A stretch of DNA of 64,000 nucleotides from CAVOAK01 sp965217615. Its GTDB lineage: Bacteria; Pseudomonadota; Alphaproteobacteria; UBA8366; CAVOAK01. The stretch lies in contig CBDCIT010000039.1 of NCBI GenBank assembly GCA_965217615.1, positions 62,001-126,000 of the forward strand. Reading direction: 5' to 3'. Numbering within the stretch: position 1 is the first letter of the stretch; each line of letters begins with the position of its first letter. A model generated the notes under the pieces. It had not been told where the DNA came from. It ran no database searches and was given only the letters and a program-made list of their open reading frames with translations. Below are positions 44,377 through 53,870 of this stretch, piece by piece. Both the position numbers and the translations under genes were made by a program.

Positions 44377-45872
44377 GTCATTGCTTCCAAGCGGCTCGCC
44401 GTATTGACCGTATCGCCGACCGCGGTCAGCGACGAAACGCCATATCCCATCTCGCCAACGACAGCGGGTCCATGATGTATTCCGATGCCGACTCGTAGCG
44501 GCTCGTCGAGATCGTTGGCAAACGCCGCGTTGAGCGCCGAAAGACGAATACCCATTTGTTTTGCCGCCACTAGCGCCCCATAGCACCCTTGACGAGCATC
44601 GCTCTCGACACCGAACAGCGCCATCACGGCGTCACCGATGTACTTGTCGATCCGGCCACCCGCTTCCTCGATCGAGCGGCCCATTGCCTCGAAATAGCGA
44701 TTGAGCAGAAAAACCACGTCATAAGGTAGCTTACTCTCAGCGATCTTAGTGAACGCGCGAATGTCCACAAACAAGACGGCGATCTCCATCTCTTGACCTT
44801 GATGATATTCGGGCCGTGCGGAAAGATGCAGCGCCGCCGTCGCGGGCTGCAGCAACGGTGTCACCCGCATTTCGCCCTGCGGCCGACACTGGCAGGCAAG
44901 CCGCACGTCTGAACCGGCTCGCACTCGTTCTAGAACTTGTCGCTCCGACAGCGATGGCGGCGGCAACTGATCGATGCCCGAATGGACCCGCACGCGGCAG
45001 GTCGAACACCGCCCGCGTCCGCCGCAGACGCCGGCGTGAGGTATATTGCCAAGCCGACTCGCTTCGAGGATCGTCAACCCCTGCGGAACCCTTACTGCCG
45101 TGCCACTGTCATACTCGACCGAGATCACCGGACCACGCCTCTCCCACAACTGGTGCAGCCACCGCGCGGCCAACGTCAAAGCGAGCAGCGCCACAAGAAC
45201 GCCTAAGGCGGTTCGGTGGATCGTCAATAGTTCCACATATTGTGTCGCATCCGGCCATGCAGCGCCGGCGGCGATGGATTCGATCCAACCAGGCTCTCTG
45301 GCACGAGCGAGCACGTCACGCGCACCTTCAAAAACTCCCACAAGCGACAGCGTGGGTAGCAGCAGCGCATAGCCAAAGGCGAATTGCCTCACGCGCGGAT
45401 ACCACGGCTTCAACCGCAGCCAAAAGTGCAAGCCCATGCAACCGTGGACCCAGGCAATCACGAGCACCACGACCTGAAACACGCCGTCGGTACCGATCGT
45501 TTGCCACTGCGCGAGCAACGCGTAGGCGTAACTCGCCTCCGTCCCATACAACTGGGACGCGCCCCTCGTCCCCAAGATATGGATCATGAGAAGGAAAGGA
45601 ATGGCGAGGCCCAGCACCAGCTGGACTGCGTCGGCCGCAAGCATGCGCAGGTCTCGGCGTCGGTAAATTGCGTGAAACGCCAGACCGATATGGCCGAGGA
45701 GCGATCCATAAAGGAGAACCCTCCCGGGCAAAGTATGCCAGATCGAATGGACTACGGCTCGCGTCGCCTCCATCGCATCGAGCGACCACAACCCAGCGAT
45801 GTGATTGCTGAGGTGCAGGCTAACGTAGACGAAAAGGACGAGCCCGGTCGCCAAACGCAAGCTGCGGATCAC
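44377..45872 (-). pseudogene. Heme-b membrane anchor / [2Fe-2S] ferredoxin / class III adenylate cyclase, split by IS5
   Basis: A three-module protein. Residues 1-240 form about six membrane helices with paired histidines (H20/H24, H61/H67, H98, H143/H149), resembling succinate-dehydrogenase-type cytochrome b anchors. Residues 245-345 are a plant-type ferredoxin: Cys283-x5-Cys289-x2-Cys292 and Cys327. Residues 362-501 are a class III cyclase: VLFVDIRAF (metal Asp370), RIDKYIGDAVMALF (Lys410, Asp414) and VGDTVNTASRLE (Asn490, Arg494). The last 50 or so residues lie at 41639-41797 beyond the IS. Redox-linked cyclases of this design (CyaC of Sinorhizobium) are known; this one now ends in His-Leu-stop from the IS and is probably inactive. 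Confidence 0.85.
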
Positions 45873-46181
45873 GGCACTCTCCTATCGCGTGACGCAGATT
45901 GAGGAAGATCGGGCATTGCCAAATTGTGGCCAAACCCAACACAACAAATAACATATTGAAATAAATATAAAATAATTTTTCGTTACCTCCTCTTGACTCG
46001 AAATACGCCATTTCCTAAATCAACGCTGTCTTGGCAGTCTCTATTGGTGAGTGCTTAAGGATAGAGGACTTCGCAGAATCGAAATATCGATTTTCTCCGT
46101 TCGCTGCGCACCATTCTCCGCCTAACGGATGTCAGTAATGCAAGTCATCTCAAGAAGCGACGCGACCGGCAGGTTGGATAG
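45873..46181. promoter_or_regulatory. Divergent AT-rich promoter region
   Basis: About 310 bases between the cyclase gene and the ABC exporter operon, with an AT-rich core at 45940-45990. Both genes start outward from here. No defined operator recognised. It marks the change from IS-rich to compact sequence. Confidence 0.4.
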
Positions 46182-47099
46182 ATGATTGAGACCGACCACA
46201 TAACCAAACGCTTCCCGCAAATTACCGCGGTAGACGACATTTCGTTCACGGTGGAGCGGGGTGAAGTCTTAGGCTTTCTTGGGCCGAATGGCTCCGGCAA
46301 GTCGACGACCATGAAGATGATTACCGGGTTCCTCGCACCGACCTCCGGGACAGCACGGGTATCTGGTTTCGACGTCCAAAAGCAACCGCTCGAGGTCAAA
46401 AAACGCGTCGGCTATCTGCCTGAGGGAGCGCCTGCATGGCCGGATATGACACCCTCAGCGCTACTCGCGTTTTGCGCTGGAATTCGAGGATACAAGGGCA
46501 GCGAGGCGGCAAATCGCATCGCCGAAGCGGTTGAGAAGACACAGCTATCGTCAGTTTTGCAACAACCGATCGATACGCTCTCGAAAGGCTTCCGCCACCG
46601 GGTCGGGCTGGCACAGGCCCTGCTACATGACCCCGAAGTCCTGATTCTAGACGAGCCGACCGACGGTCTCGACCCCAACCAAAAGCACGAGGTGCGCCAA
46701 CTCATCAAGCAAATGTCAGGCGAGAAATCCATCATCATTTCGACCCACATTCTTGAGGAGGTCGATGCCGTTTGCACGAGGGCCATTATCATCGCAAACG
46801 GTCGCATCGTCAGCGACGGCACGCCTGAAGAACTCGCCGCCAAATCGCCTCGGCACAACGGCGTGCGGATCGCCGTGACAGGCGCCAGAGAGGCAGCGAA
46901 AAAAACACTCGCAGCCATCCCGGAAGTTTCCGGTATCGATGAGGTGGGCGATAACAGTTTGTTTTTGAGGGCAAAAGACCAGGCCCCCATCGTCGCGGCT
47001 ATTGGTAGCGTATTGCGTGACAATAAGATTGACGTCGATGAGATCCATGTTGAGCACGGTCACCTCGACGACGTATTTCGCGCAGTGACGCAGGGTTAG
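46182..47099 (+). CDS. Gld-type ABC transporter ATP-binding protein
   Basis: A 305-residue ABC ATPase. Walker A GPNGSGKST at 34-42, signature LSKGFRHRVGLAQALL near 134, Walker B VLILDEPTDGLDP and the H-loop ISTHILEEVD follow in order; residues about 220-305 form the GldA-type C-terminal domain (VEHGHLDDVFRAVTQG). It heads an operon with a permease 16 bases downstream and a GldG-like protein. Such GldA-F-G-like exporters are common outside gliding bacteria; cargo is unknown. Confidence 0.9.
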   Translation: MIETDHITKRFPQITAVDDISFTVERGEVLGFLGPNGSGKSTTMKMITGFLAPTSGTARVSGFDVQKQPLEVKKRVGYLPEGAPAWPDMTPSALLAFCAGIRGYKGSEAANRIAEAVEKTQLSSVLQQPIDTLSKGFRHRVGLAQALLHDPEVLILDEPTDGLDPNQKHEVRQLIKQMSGEKSIIISTHILEEVDAVCTRAIIIANGRIVSDGTPEELAAKSPRHNGVRIAVTGAREAAKKTLAAIPEVSGIDEVGDNSLFLRAKDQAPIVAAIGSVLRDNKIDVDEIHVEHGHLDDVFRAVTQG

Positions 47100-47115
47100 T
47101 TAAGGAATTCTGGCG

Positions 47116-47850
47116 ATGCGTAACACGATGATTGTCTTCCAAAGAGAAATGGCGGGCTATTTTGCGACGCCGGTCGCCTACATCTTCATTGTCATTTTCC
47201 TAGCCTTTTCCGGCACGCTGACATTTTTCTTTGGCAATTTCTTCGAACGCGGACAAGCGGGCCTGCAGTCATTCTTCCAGTATCATCCTTGGCTCTACCT
47301 GGTGCTCGTGCCGGCCATCTCGATGCGTCTCTGGGCGGAGGAGCGAAAGTCAGGAACGATCGAATTATTTATGACGCTACCCATTTCGCTGCCGCAGGCC
47401 ATTATCGCCAAACATCTCGCCGCCTGGTGCTTTACCGCAATTACCGTATCACTGACATTTCCGATCTGGCTCACGGTCAACTATCTAGGCAATCCGGACA
47501 ACGGCATCATTCTCGCTGCATATCTAGGCAGCCTGTTGATGGCAGGGGCTTTCCTCGCCATCGGCTCCTTCGTCTCGGCGCTCACCAAGAACCAAGTCAT
47601 CGCCTACATTATTACTGCCGCCGTCTGTTTCCTGTTTATCGTAACCGGCACGCCTGCCATTTTATCGACCTTTGGCGCGTGGCTGCCTGAGTTGGTCACG
47701 CGAGTCATCGCCGACTTGAGCTTCATCACGCATTTTGCCGATATCTCGAAAGGCGTGCTGGACCTACGCGACATGGTCTATTTCATTTCCGTCATTGCTC
47801 TGTTCTTGACGCTGACCGGCGTCGCTGTGCAACGCAACAAGGCTAGTTGA
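47116..47850 (+). CDS. ABC-2 type permease (GldF-like)
   Basis: A 244-residue membrane protein with six predicted helices, starting MRNTMIVFQREMAGYFATPV and showing the YLVLVPAISMRLWAEERKSGTIELFMTLP block that is typical of ABC-2 permeases of this group. It lies between the ATPase and the GldG-like gene with short spacers. Confidence 0.9.
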   Translation: MRNTMIVFQREMAGYFATPVAYIFIVIFLAFSGTLTFFFGNFFERGQAGLQSFFQYHPWLYLVLVPAISMRLWAEERKSGTIELFMTLPISLPQAIIAKHLAAWCFTAITVSLTFPIWLTVNYLGNPDNGIILAAYLGSLLMAGAFLAIGSFVSALTKNQVIAYIITAAVCFLFIVTGTPAILSTFGAWLPELVTRVIADLSFITHFADISKGVLDLRDMVYFISVIALFLTLTGVAVQRNKAS

Positions 47851-47864
47851 GGAGCGAGCACTAA

Positions 47865-49925
47865 ATGTCGGGCAAGTTCTTTTCGCACGAAGGGCGATGG
47901 GTCGGCGGCGTCATCCTGGTGATTGCCATTTTCGCCTTGGTCAACATCGGCGTTTCGACGCTATCGGGCTATCGCATTGATCTCACGCAGGACCGGCTGT
48001 TCACGCTGTCCGATGGCACGAAGAAGATTATCCGCGACATCGAAACGCCAATCACGCTCGGCTATTACTTCTCCAGCCGGTTGGGGAAGGAGATACCGAC
48101 TCATGGCAACTATGCCGCGCGGGTCGGCGATATGCTCAATGAGTTCAAGGCCGTCGGCGGCGACAATATCCGGATCGAAAAGTTCGATCCTGTGGCGTTT
48201 TCAGAAGTTGAGGACAATGCAGTCAGCGATGGCTTGCAGGGCGCGCCGATAGATCAATCCGGCGAGAAAGTCTATTTCGGTATCGTCGGGAAGGCCGGTG
48301 AATCCCGAGAGGTCATCCCCTTCCTTCAACCCAATAGGGAGCGGTTTCTCGAGTACGACCTGGCACGGCTCGTATTTGCGTTACAGCGTCCCAAGAAGCC
48401 TGTTGTCGGTCTCATCACCAGCCGGCTGGTGTTCGGCGACCCACGCGCCCAGCTCTCGGGACAGGAAGGCAAGACCTGGATTCTGATAGATCAAATCAGG
48501 CCGCTGTTCGAAGTCCGTCAAATCACCAGCGATTTCGTTGCGATCGAGGATGATGTCGACATCCTGATGCTGATTCATCCACCGCCGTTCCAGGAGCAAT
48601 CGCTTTATGCGATCGACCAGTTCGTGCTGCGAGGCGGGCGACTATTGGCATTCATCGACCCCCACAACGAAAGCGCCGCGATCGGCGCAGGTGGATTTCC
48701 AAGTCCACCAAGCTCCAACCTAACCCTGCTGCTCGGTGCCTGGGGCATCGAGATGGAAGACGGCAAGGTGATTGGCGATATCGGCGTCGCCAGGTTAGTG
48801 AACGCCGGCAAAGGCGAGGGCGAAGTCGTGGCGGCGCCGTTCGTAACCTGGCTCGAACTCACCGACGCAAACGCCTCTCCGATCGATGCAGTGACGAGCA
48901 ACGTTCGGGTCGTCAATATGGCAAGTGCCGGCACGCTTCAAAGTAAAGAGGGCGCGCTGACGACGATTACGCCACTGCTGCAAACGACCGACCAAACCCA
49001 GATAATCGAAACCGAAGCCGTGAAGGGGCAAATTCCTGACATTCTCGGCCTCCTGGAGAAGTTTAAGCCATCCGGCGAGAAGTTTACGTTGGCAGCCCGG
49101 ATCAGCGGCAAGGCTGTGACGGCGTTCCCCGACGGGCCGCCGCCACCGCCGGAGGCAGCAGAGGAAGAAAGCAGCGCCGAAGCGAGCGACGATGTGGAGT
49201 CGTCAACGGAAACCACGACTGCAACGCAGGGCACAGGTCAGTCGACTGCTCTAGAAGAGGTGACGACGACCAGCGCTGCTTCGGCGACGAGCGAAACGGC
49301 TGAGGCCGAAACGAATAGTAAACCCGAAGCCAAACCGCACATCGCTGAGTCGACAGAGTCAATTAATGTCATTGTGTTTGCTGATGCCGACATGCTCGAG
49401 GACCGATTTTGGGCAACCGAGCAGGAGTTCTTCGGAGAACGCGTCGTCTTTCCGCACGCTAACAACGGCGACCTCGTCGTAAATGCCCTGGACAACCTCT
49501 CGGGCAGCAACGAGTTGGTCGGCCTGCGCAGCCGCGGTACGTCTTATCGTCCCTTCAGCCTAATTGCCGATCTGCAAACCGCCGCCGAGCAGCGGTTCCG
49601 GGCCGAAGAACAGCGCCTGCAAAAGAAAGTTGCCGAAACGCAGGAGAAGCTGCAGTCGCGAGGGCAAGGCAAGCAAGCTGCCGCTGGTGCTGAAATAATT
49701 CTCACCGAAGAGCAGAAGGCCGAGCTCGAAACGTTCAGGCAAGAGCTGGTGAGTACGAGGAGCGAGCTTCGAGAAGTTCAACTGGCATTGCGCCAGGACA
49801 TTGAAACGCTGCAGGGAATGCTGCGTTTTGCAAACATCGCGCTGATTCCTATCCTCGTTGGCATATTTGCCGCGGGGCTCGGGGGGGCGCGCGCGCTGCG
49901 CCGTCGGCGCATTAGGAAACAGTGA
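47865..49925 (+). CDS. GldG-like ABC auxiliary membrane protein
   Basis: A 686-residue protein: N-terminal helix (about 12-32), an extracytoplasmic ABC_transp_aux region (GYRIDLTQDRLFTLSDGTKK, LGYYFSSRLGKEIP, DIDILMLIHPPPF-like, here DVDILMLIHPPPF), a Ser/Thr/Glu-rich linker at about 420-500, a coiled coil at about 560-650, and a C-terminal helix (NIALIPILVGIFAAGLGG) with an Arg-rich tail. This is the auxiliary partner of the ATPase and permease. Its 3' end overlaps the next gene by 68 bases if that gene starts at its first TTG. Confidence 0.9.
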   Translation: MSGKFFSHEGRWVGGVILVIAIFALVNIGVSTLSGYRIDLTQDRLFTLSDGTKKIIRDIETPITLGYYFSSRLGKEIPTHGNYAARVGDMLNEFKAVGGDNIRIEKFDPVAFSEVEDNAVSDGLQGAPIDQSGEKVYFGIVGKAGESREVIPFLQPNRERFLEYDLARLVFALQRPKKPVVGLITSRLVFGDPRAQLSGQEGKTWILIDQIRPLFEVRQITSDFVAIEDDVDILMLIHPPPFQEQSLYAIDQFVLRGGRLLAFIDPHNESAAIGAGGFPSPPSSNLTLLLGAWGIEMEDGKVIGDIGVARLVNAGKGEGEVVAAPFVTWLELTDANASPIDAVTSNVRVVNMASAGTLQSKEGALTTITPLLQTTDQTQIIETEAVKGQIPDILGLLEKFKPSGEKFTLAARISGKAVTAFPDGPPPPPEAAEEESSAEASDDVESSTETTTATQGTGQSTALEEVTTTSAASATSETAEAETNSKPEAKPHIAESTESINVIVFADADMLEDRFWATEQEFFGERVVFPHANNGDLVVNALDNLSGSNELVGLRSRGTSYRPFSLIADLQTAAEQRFRAEEQRLQKKVAETQEKLQSRGQGKQAAAGAEIILTEEQKAELETFRQELVSTRSELREVQLALRQDIETLQGMLRFANIALIPILVGIFAAGLGGARALRRRRIRKQ

Positions 49926-50859
49926 TATCGCCGACGCCGCCGAAAAACAGCCGCGGATTGCGGCGCTGTTACCGAGCGCAACCGAAATAGTCGCGGCGCT
50001 TGGTTTTGAGCCGGCGCTGGTAGCGCGCAGTCACGAATGCGATTTTCCCGAGAGCGTCACAGCATTGCCTGCGATCACGGAGTCGAAGGTCGAAAAAGAC
50101 CTCGGTTCCGCCGACGTAGATCAGCGGATCAAAGCCATCGTTGCGCAAGGGCTTTCCGTTTACCGCGTAGACGCTGAAGCACTACAGCAACTTGCCGCCG
50201 ATATCGTCGTGACGCAGTCGCAATGTGAAGTCTGCGCGATCAGCGAGCAGGAGCTTGTATCTGCTCTCGGCGTTTGGCTGGGCACAACGCCGCGCATCGT
50301 TTCTTTGACGGCCCAGGATATCGCCGGCGTATGGCAGGATATATTTGTGGTCGCTGACGTGCTGGACGCTGCGCGGGCAGGCGAAATGCTGATCGCGGCG
50401 CTGACCCGCCGCATGGAGGCCATACGGGGGAGATCGTCATCGTCCAAATTACCGCGTGTCGCCTGTATCGAGTGGACGGAACCGCTGATGGCGGCTGGAA
50501 ACTGGGTTCCCGAGCTCGTGCAGATGGCCGGTGGTGAGAATTTGTTTGGCACCACCGGGGAACATTCGCCGTGGATCGACTGGGACACGCTCGAAACCTC
50601 GGACCCGGACACAATTGTGATCATGCCCTGCGGATATGATCTCGCGCGAACGCGGAGTGAATCGGCGGCGCTGACAAGCCATCCGCGTTGGACAAGCCTC
50701 AAGGCGGTCGACGCAGGGCAGGTATTTGTCACCGACGGTCACCACTATTTCAACCGGCCCGGACCGCGGCTTGTGGAGTCGCTCGAAATCCTAGCTGAGA
50801 TATTCCATCCCGACCTGTTCTCGTTCGGCCATGAAGGATTGGGTTGGCAACATCTGTAG
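49858..50859 (+). CDS. BtuF-like cobalamin/siderophore-type binding protein
   Basis: About 333 residues with two Rossmann-like lobes: PRIAALLPSATEIVAALGF, VARSHECDFPESV, then IVVTQSQCEVCAIS and NWVPELVQMAGGENLFGTTG. The order fits the peripla_BP_2/BtuF group annotated as cobalamin-binding proteins. No signal peptide or lipobox is seen, so location is uncertain. Candidate starts are TTG 49858 or 49864, inside the GldG-like gene; no ATG or GTG is in frame before PRIAALLP. The B12-dependent enzyme nrdJ is nearby but unlinked. Confidence 0.75.
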   Translation: MAYLPRGSGGRARCAVGALGNSDIADAAEKQPRIAALLPSATEIVAALGFEPALVARSHECDFPESVTALPAITESKVEKDLGSADVDQRIKAIVAQGLSVYRVDAEALQQLAADIVVTQSQCEVCAISEQELVSALGVWLGTTPRIVSLTAQDIAGVWQDIFVVADVLDAARAGEMLIAALTRRMEAIRGRSSSSKLPRVACIEWTEPLMAAGNWVPELVQMAGGENLFGTTGEHSPWIDWDTLETSDPDTIVIMPCGYDLARTRSESAALTSHPRWTSLKAVDAGQVFVTDGHHYFNRPGPRLVESLEILAEIFHPDLFSFGHEGLGWQHL

Positions 50860-50952
50860 CGCCGCCGGCCCGTCACAAGGCCAAATCAGTGTGACTTGAG
50901 ACCGGCATCAAGCTACAGTCGCCGGCCGCCGGCGAGTAACCCACATTCCCTC

Positions 50953-53156
50953 ATGCGTCTTATCTTGATCCAAACAATAGTCGCGTTAGCCGTAGCGCTA
51001 AGCGTTGGCGTTGTCGCTACTCCGCTCGCGGCACAGCAGACCGCGATCGAGGGTGCAAACGCGACTGAGCTCGAAGCGCTTGCGGCAACGCTTGAGGACG
51101 ATGCAAAGCGCGCGTCATTTATCGTACAGTTGCGAGCTTTGATCGCCGCCGAACGCGCTTTGGCGCCGCCACCCCCGCAACGCGGCGCCGGCGCGAGGTT
51201 CCTCGACCAGATAAGCGCGCGGGTCGATAACGTCAGCCACCAGTTGGTCATTGCCGCCGCAACTTTGCTCGATATTCCCACGCAAGTTCGCTGGGTTCGC
51301 GGGGCGCTCGGCCGGTCGGATGCGCGCGCGACGCTGGCACGGCCGCAGGCGGCATCATTCTAGTCCTGCTAACGGGCATTCTCGCGCAGTGGATTGTGCG
51401 GAGCCTTATGACACGTCCGCGCAGCGCCGTTGAAGCTCGTGTCGAGGATCGGCTTTGGCTACGCGTCACGCTACTTTTGATTCGGACCTTACTCGACCTT
51501 GTGCCTGTACTTGCCTTCGCCGGCGCTGCCTACGGCGCACTTGCCCTACTCGACCCCGAGCGCATTACTCGATTGATCGCCGTCGCTGTCATCAACGCCA
51601 GCCTCCTTTCATGGGCCGTACTCGTCGCGGCACGACTGCTTCTTGCGCCACGAGTGGAGACCCTGCGGGTTCTGTCTATCGAAGACGAAACAGCAAACTA
51701 TGCGTTCATTTGGGTACGGCGATTCACATATCTGTCGGTTTACGGTTTCTTTGCAATTGACGCGGCACTGCTACTCGGCCTACCGGCGGCATCTCATGCG
51801 GTTTTCTTAAAGCTGCTGGGCTTGGCGATTGGCCTGTTGTTGATCATGATCGTTGTGCAAAACCGTGAGCAAATGTCCACGCGCATTCGCGGGAATGCTG
51901 CAGGCTCGATGGGCAACGTACGCGGGCGCATCGCCGATATCTGGCATATCCTGCTGATTCTCTACCTCATCACGATTTACTTTGTCTGGGTGTTCGAAGT
52001 CGCTGGCGGGTTTCGATTCGCGCTGCACGCAACATTAATCACGCTTGTCATCGTCATCGCCGCGCGGCTAATCGCTGCCGCCGTGAACCACGGCATAAGA
52101 CAGAGCTTCTCACTCAGTCAGGACGTTAGGTCACGCCTGCCCGACCTCGAGGCCCGAGCGAACCGATACCTTCCGTGGTTGCATCGGGGCGTTCGCTCTC
52201 TGATCTACCTGCTCGCCTTTTTCGCCGTCCTGCAAGCCTGGGGACTAGGTATCTATGGATGGCTCGCCGAACCGGCCGGTCGCGCTCTTTTGTCCAAAGC
52301 GTTCTCGATCATGCTCATCGTCACCGCGGCGCTCGTCGTATGGGAGTTGATCAGCGCGGCGATCGAGCGCTATCTCCAAGCCACCAATGAAGATGGCGGC
52401 GAGGTCGCACGAAGTCAGCGCATACGTACATTGTTGCCGCTGCTGCGAAACTTCGTACTTGTTGTACTGGCCGTCATAGTCACTTTGACGGTGCTTTCAG
52501 AGGTTGGCGTTAACATCGCACCGCTCCTTGCGGGTGCGGGCGTGGTGGGCTTGGCGGTCGGATTCGGGGCGCAGACCTTGGTCAAGGATGTAATCACGGG
52601 TTTGCTCTTTCTGATCGAGGATGCGATTGCGGTCGGCGATGTCGTGGAGCTCGGAAGCCATTCCGGCGTGGTCGAGGCCATCACCGTGCGCTCCCTGCGG
52701 CTGCGCGATGTGTCTGGAACGGTGCATCAGATTCCGTTTAGCGAGGTTTCATCCATCGTCAATATGACCAAGGACTTCTCCTACGCACTGATGGACATTG
52801 GTGTGGCCTACCGCGAGAACGTGGACGAGGTCATCGACGTCATCAAACAGGTTGGTGCAGAGCTGAGAGCCGACCCGAGCTTCGGCCCGCTCATCGTTGA
52901 GGATTTGGACGTGATGGGATTGGACCGGTTCGAAGGTTCCGCCGTTGTAATTCGCGCGCGAATTAAGACCCAACCGGTCAAACAGTGGACCGTACGGCGC
53001 GGCTTCAATCGGCTCCTCAAGCAACGATTTGATGAGCTCGGCATCGAAATTCCATTCCCGCACCAGACCGTCTACTTCGGCGAGGACAAGAAAGGTCGTG
53101 CGCCGGCAGCGCCTGTCAGACTGGAACCGCAAGGATCGGGCGGCGGTGACACCTAA
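50953..53156 (+). pseudogene. MscS-type mechanosensitive channel, frameshifted
   Basis: The first frame (50953-51363) has a signal peptide (MRLILIQTIVALAVALSVGV) and a periplasmic N-terminal domain ending TQVRWVRGALGRSDARATLA. The second frame is open from about 51315, reads GGIILVLLTGILAQWIVRSL, and continues through 586 codons from ATG 51396: several membrane helices, the pore region VNIAPLLAGAGVVGLAVGFG with LVKDVITGLLFLIED, and the MscS beta domain (DVVELGSHSGVVEAI). One base change near 51320 would fuse the two into one ordinary large MscS-type channel. Either a true frameshift mutation or a sequence error; the second frame alone could still make a channel core. Confidence 0.75.
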
Positions 53157-53240
53157 GATCATGGCGCCGCGTCGCGGTTGCCGATGAGCTCTTTCTACAC
53201 CAGTTGAGGGGTCTCTTGCGCCGGCCACCTACGCCCGAAG

Positions 53241-53870
53241 CTAACGACTTCTGAGCAGGAACAGCGCTTGTTCTCCGAACAAGTTAGCGAAGCGACTTGT
53301 GGCGGCGAATGGCGCGGTGTGACCAATGCGATCAAGTGCAATGCCGCGCTCGATGACCAGTTCGACATCGCGACATAGATCGACGAAATCTCTGATCGTA
53401 CAGCGATGAATGTTGGGCGTATCGTACCAAGTTTCGTGCGAGGGCGTGGTTGCCGCCACGCGGCCACCCAGAAGCAACCCGAGGCGCACACGCCAAAATC
53501 CGTAATTTGGAAACGACACGATGGTCCGTCTACCAATGCGTCCAAGATGCTCCAGCACTTCCTTGGGTCGGCGGGTTGCCTGTAGCGTCTGGCTCAGCAC
53601 GGCGTAGTCGAAAGCACGCGATGGATAATCCTTTAGATCTGTATCCGCGTCGCCCTGAACTACCGAAAGACCGTTACGCACGCACCTGTTGACCCCCGCC
53701 ATGCTGAGCTCTAGGCCTCGTCCGTCAACCTGCTTGTAACTCGACAAATATGCCAGAAGTGCGCCGTCACCGCAGCCAATGTCGAGCACGCGCGAGCTCG
53801 GCTCGATCATGTCGGCAATGATCTGCAGGTCAACGCGGATCGAATCTTGACGCCCACCCGGCTGCGTCAC
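53241..53870 (-). CDS. metW: Methionine biosynthesis protein MetW
   Basis: A 209-residue class I methyltransferase-like protein. SAM-site motif VLDIGCGDGALLAYLSSYKQ (about 28-47), then GRGLELSMAGVNRCVRNGLS and QGDADTDLKDYP, all typical of MetW; tail RFANLFGEQALFLLRSR. It overlaps the metX stop by 4 bases, the conserved metX-metW arrangement in which MetW supports homoserine acylation/activation by MetX. Confidence 0.95.
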   Translation of the reverse strand: MTQPGGRQDSIRVDLQIIADMIEPSSRVLDIGCGDGALLAYLSSYKQVDGRGLELSMAGVNRCVRNGLSVVQGDADTDLKDYPSRAFDYAVLSQTLQATRRPKEVLEHLGRIGRRTIVSFPNYGFWRVRLGLLLGGRVAATTPSHETWYDTPNIHRCTIRDFVDLCRDVELVIERGIALDRIGHTAPFAATSRFANLFGEQALFLLRSR

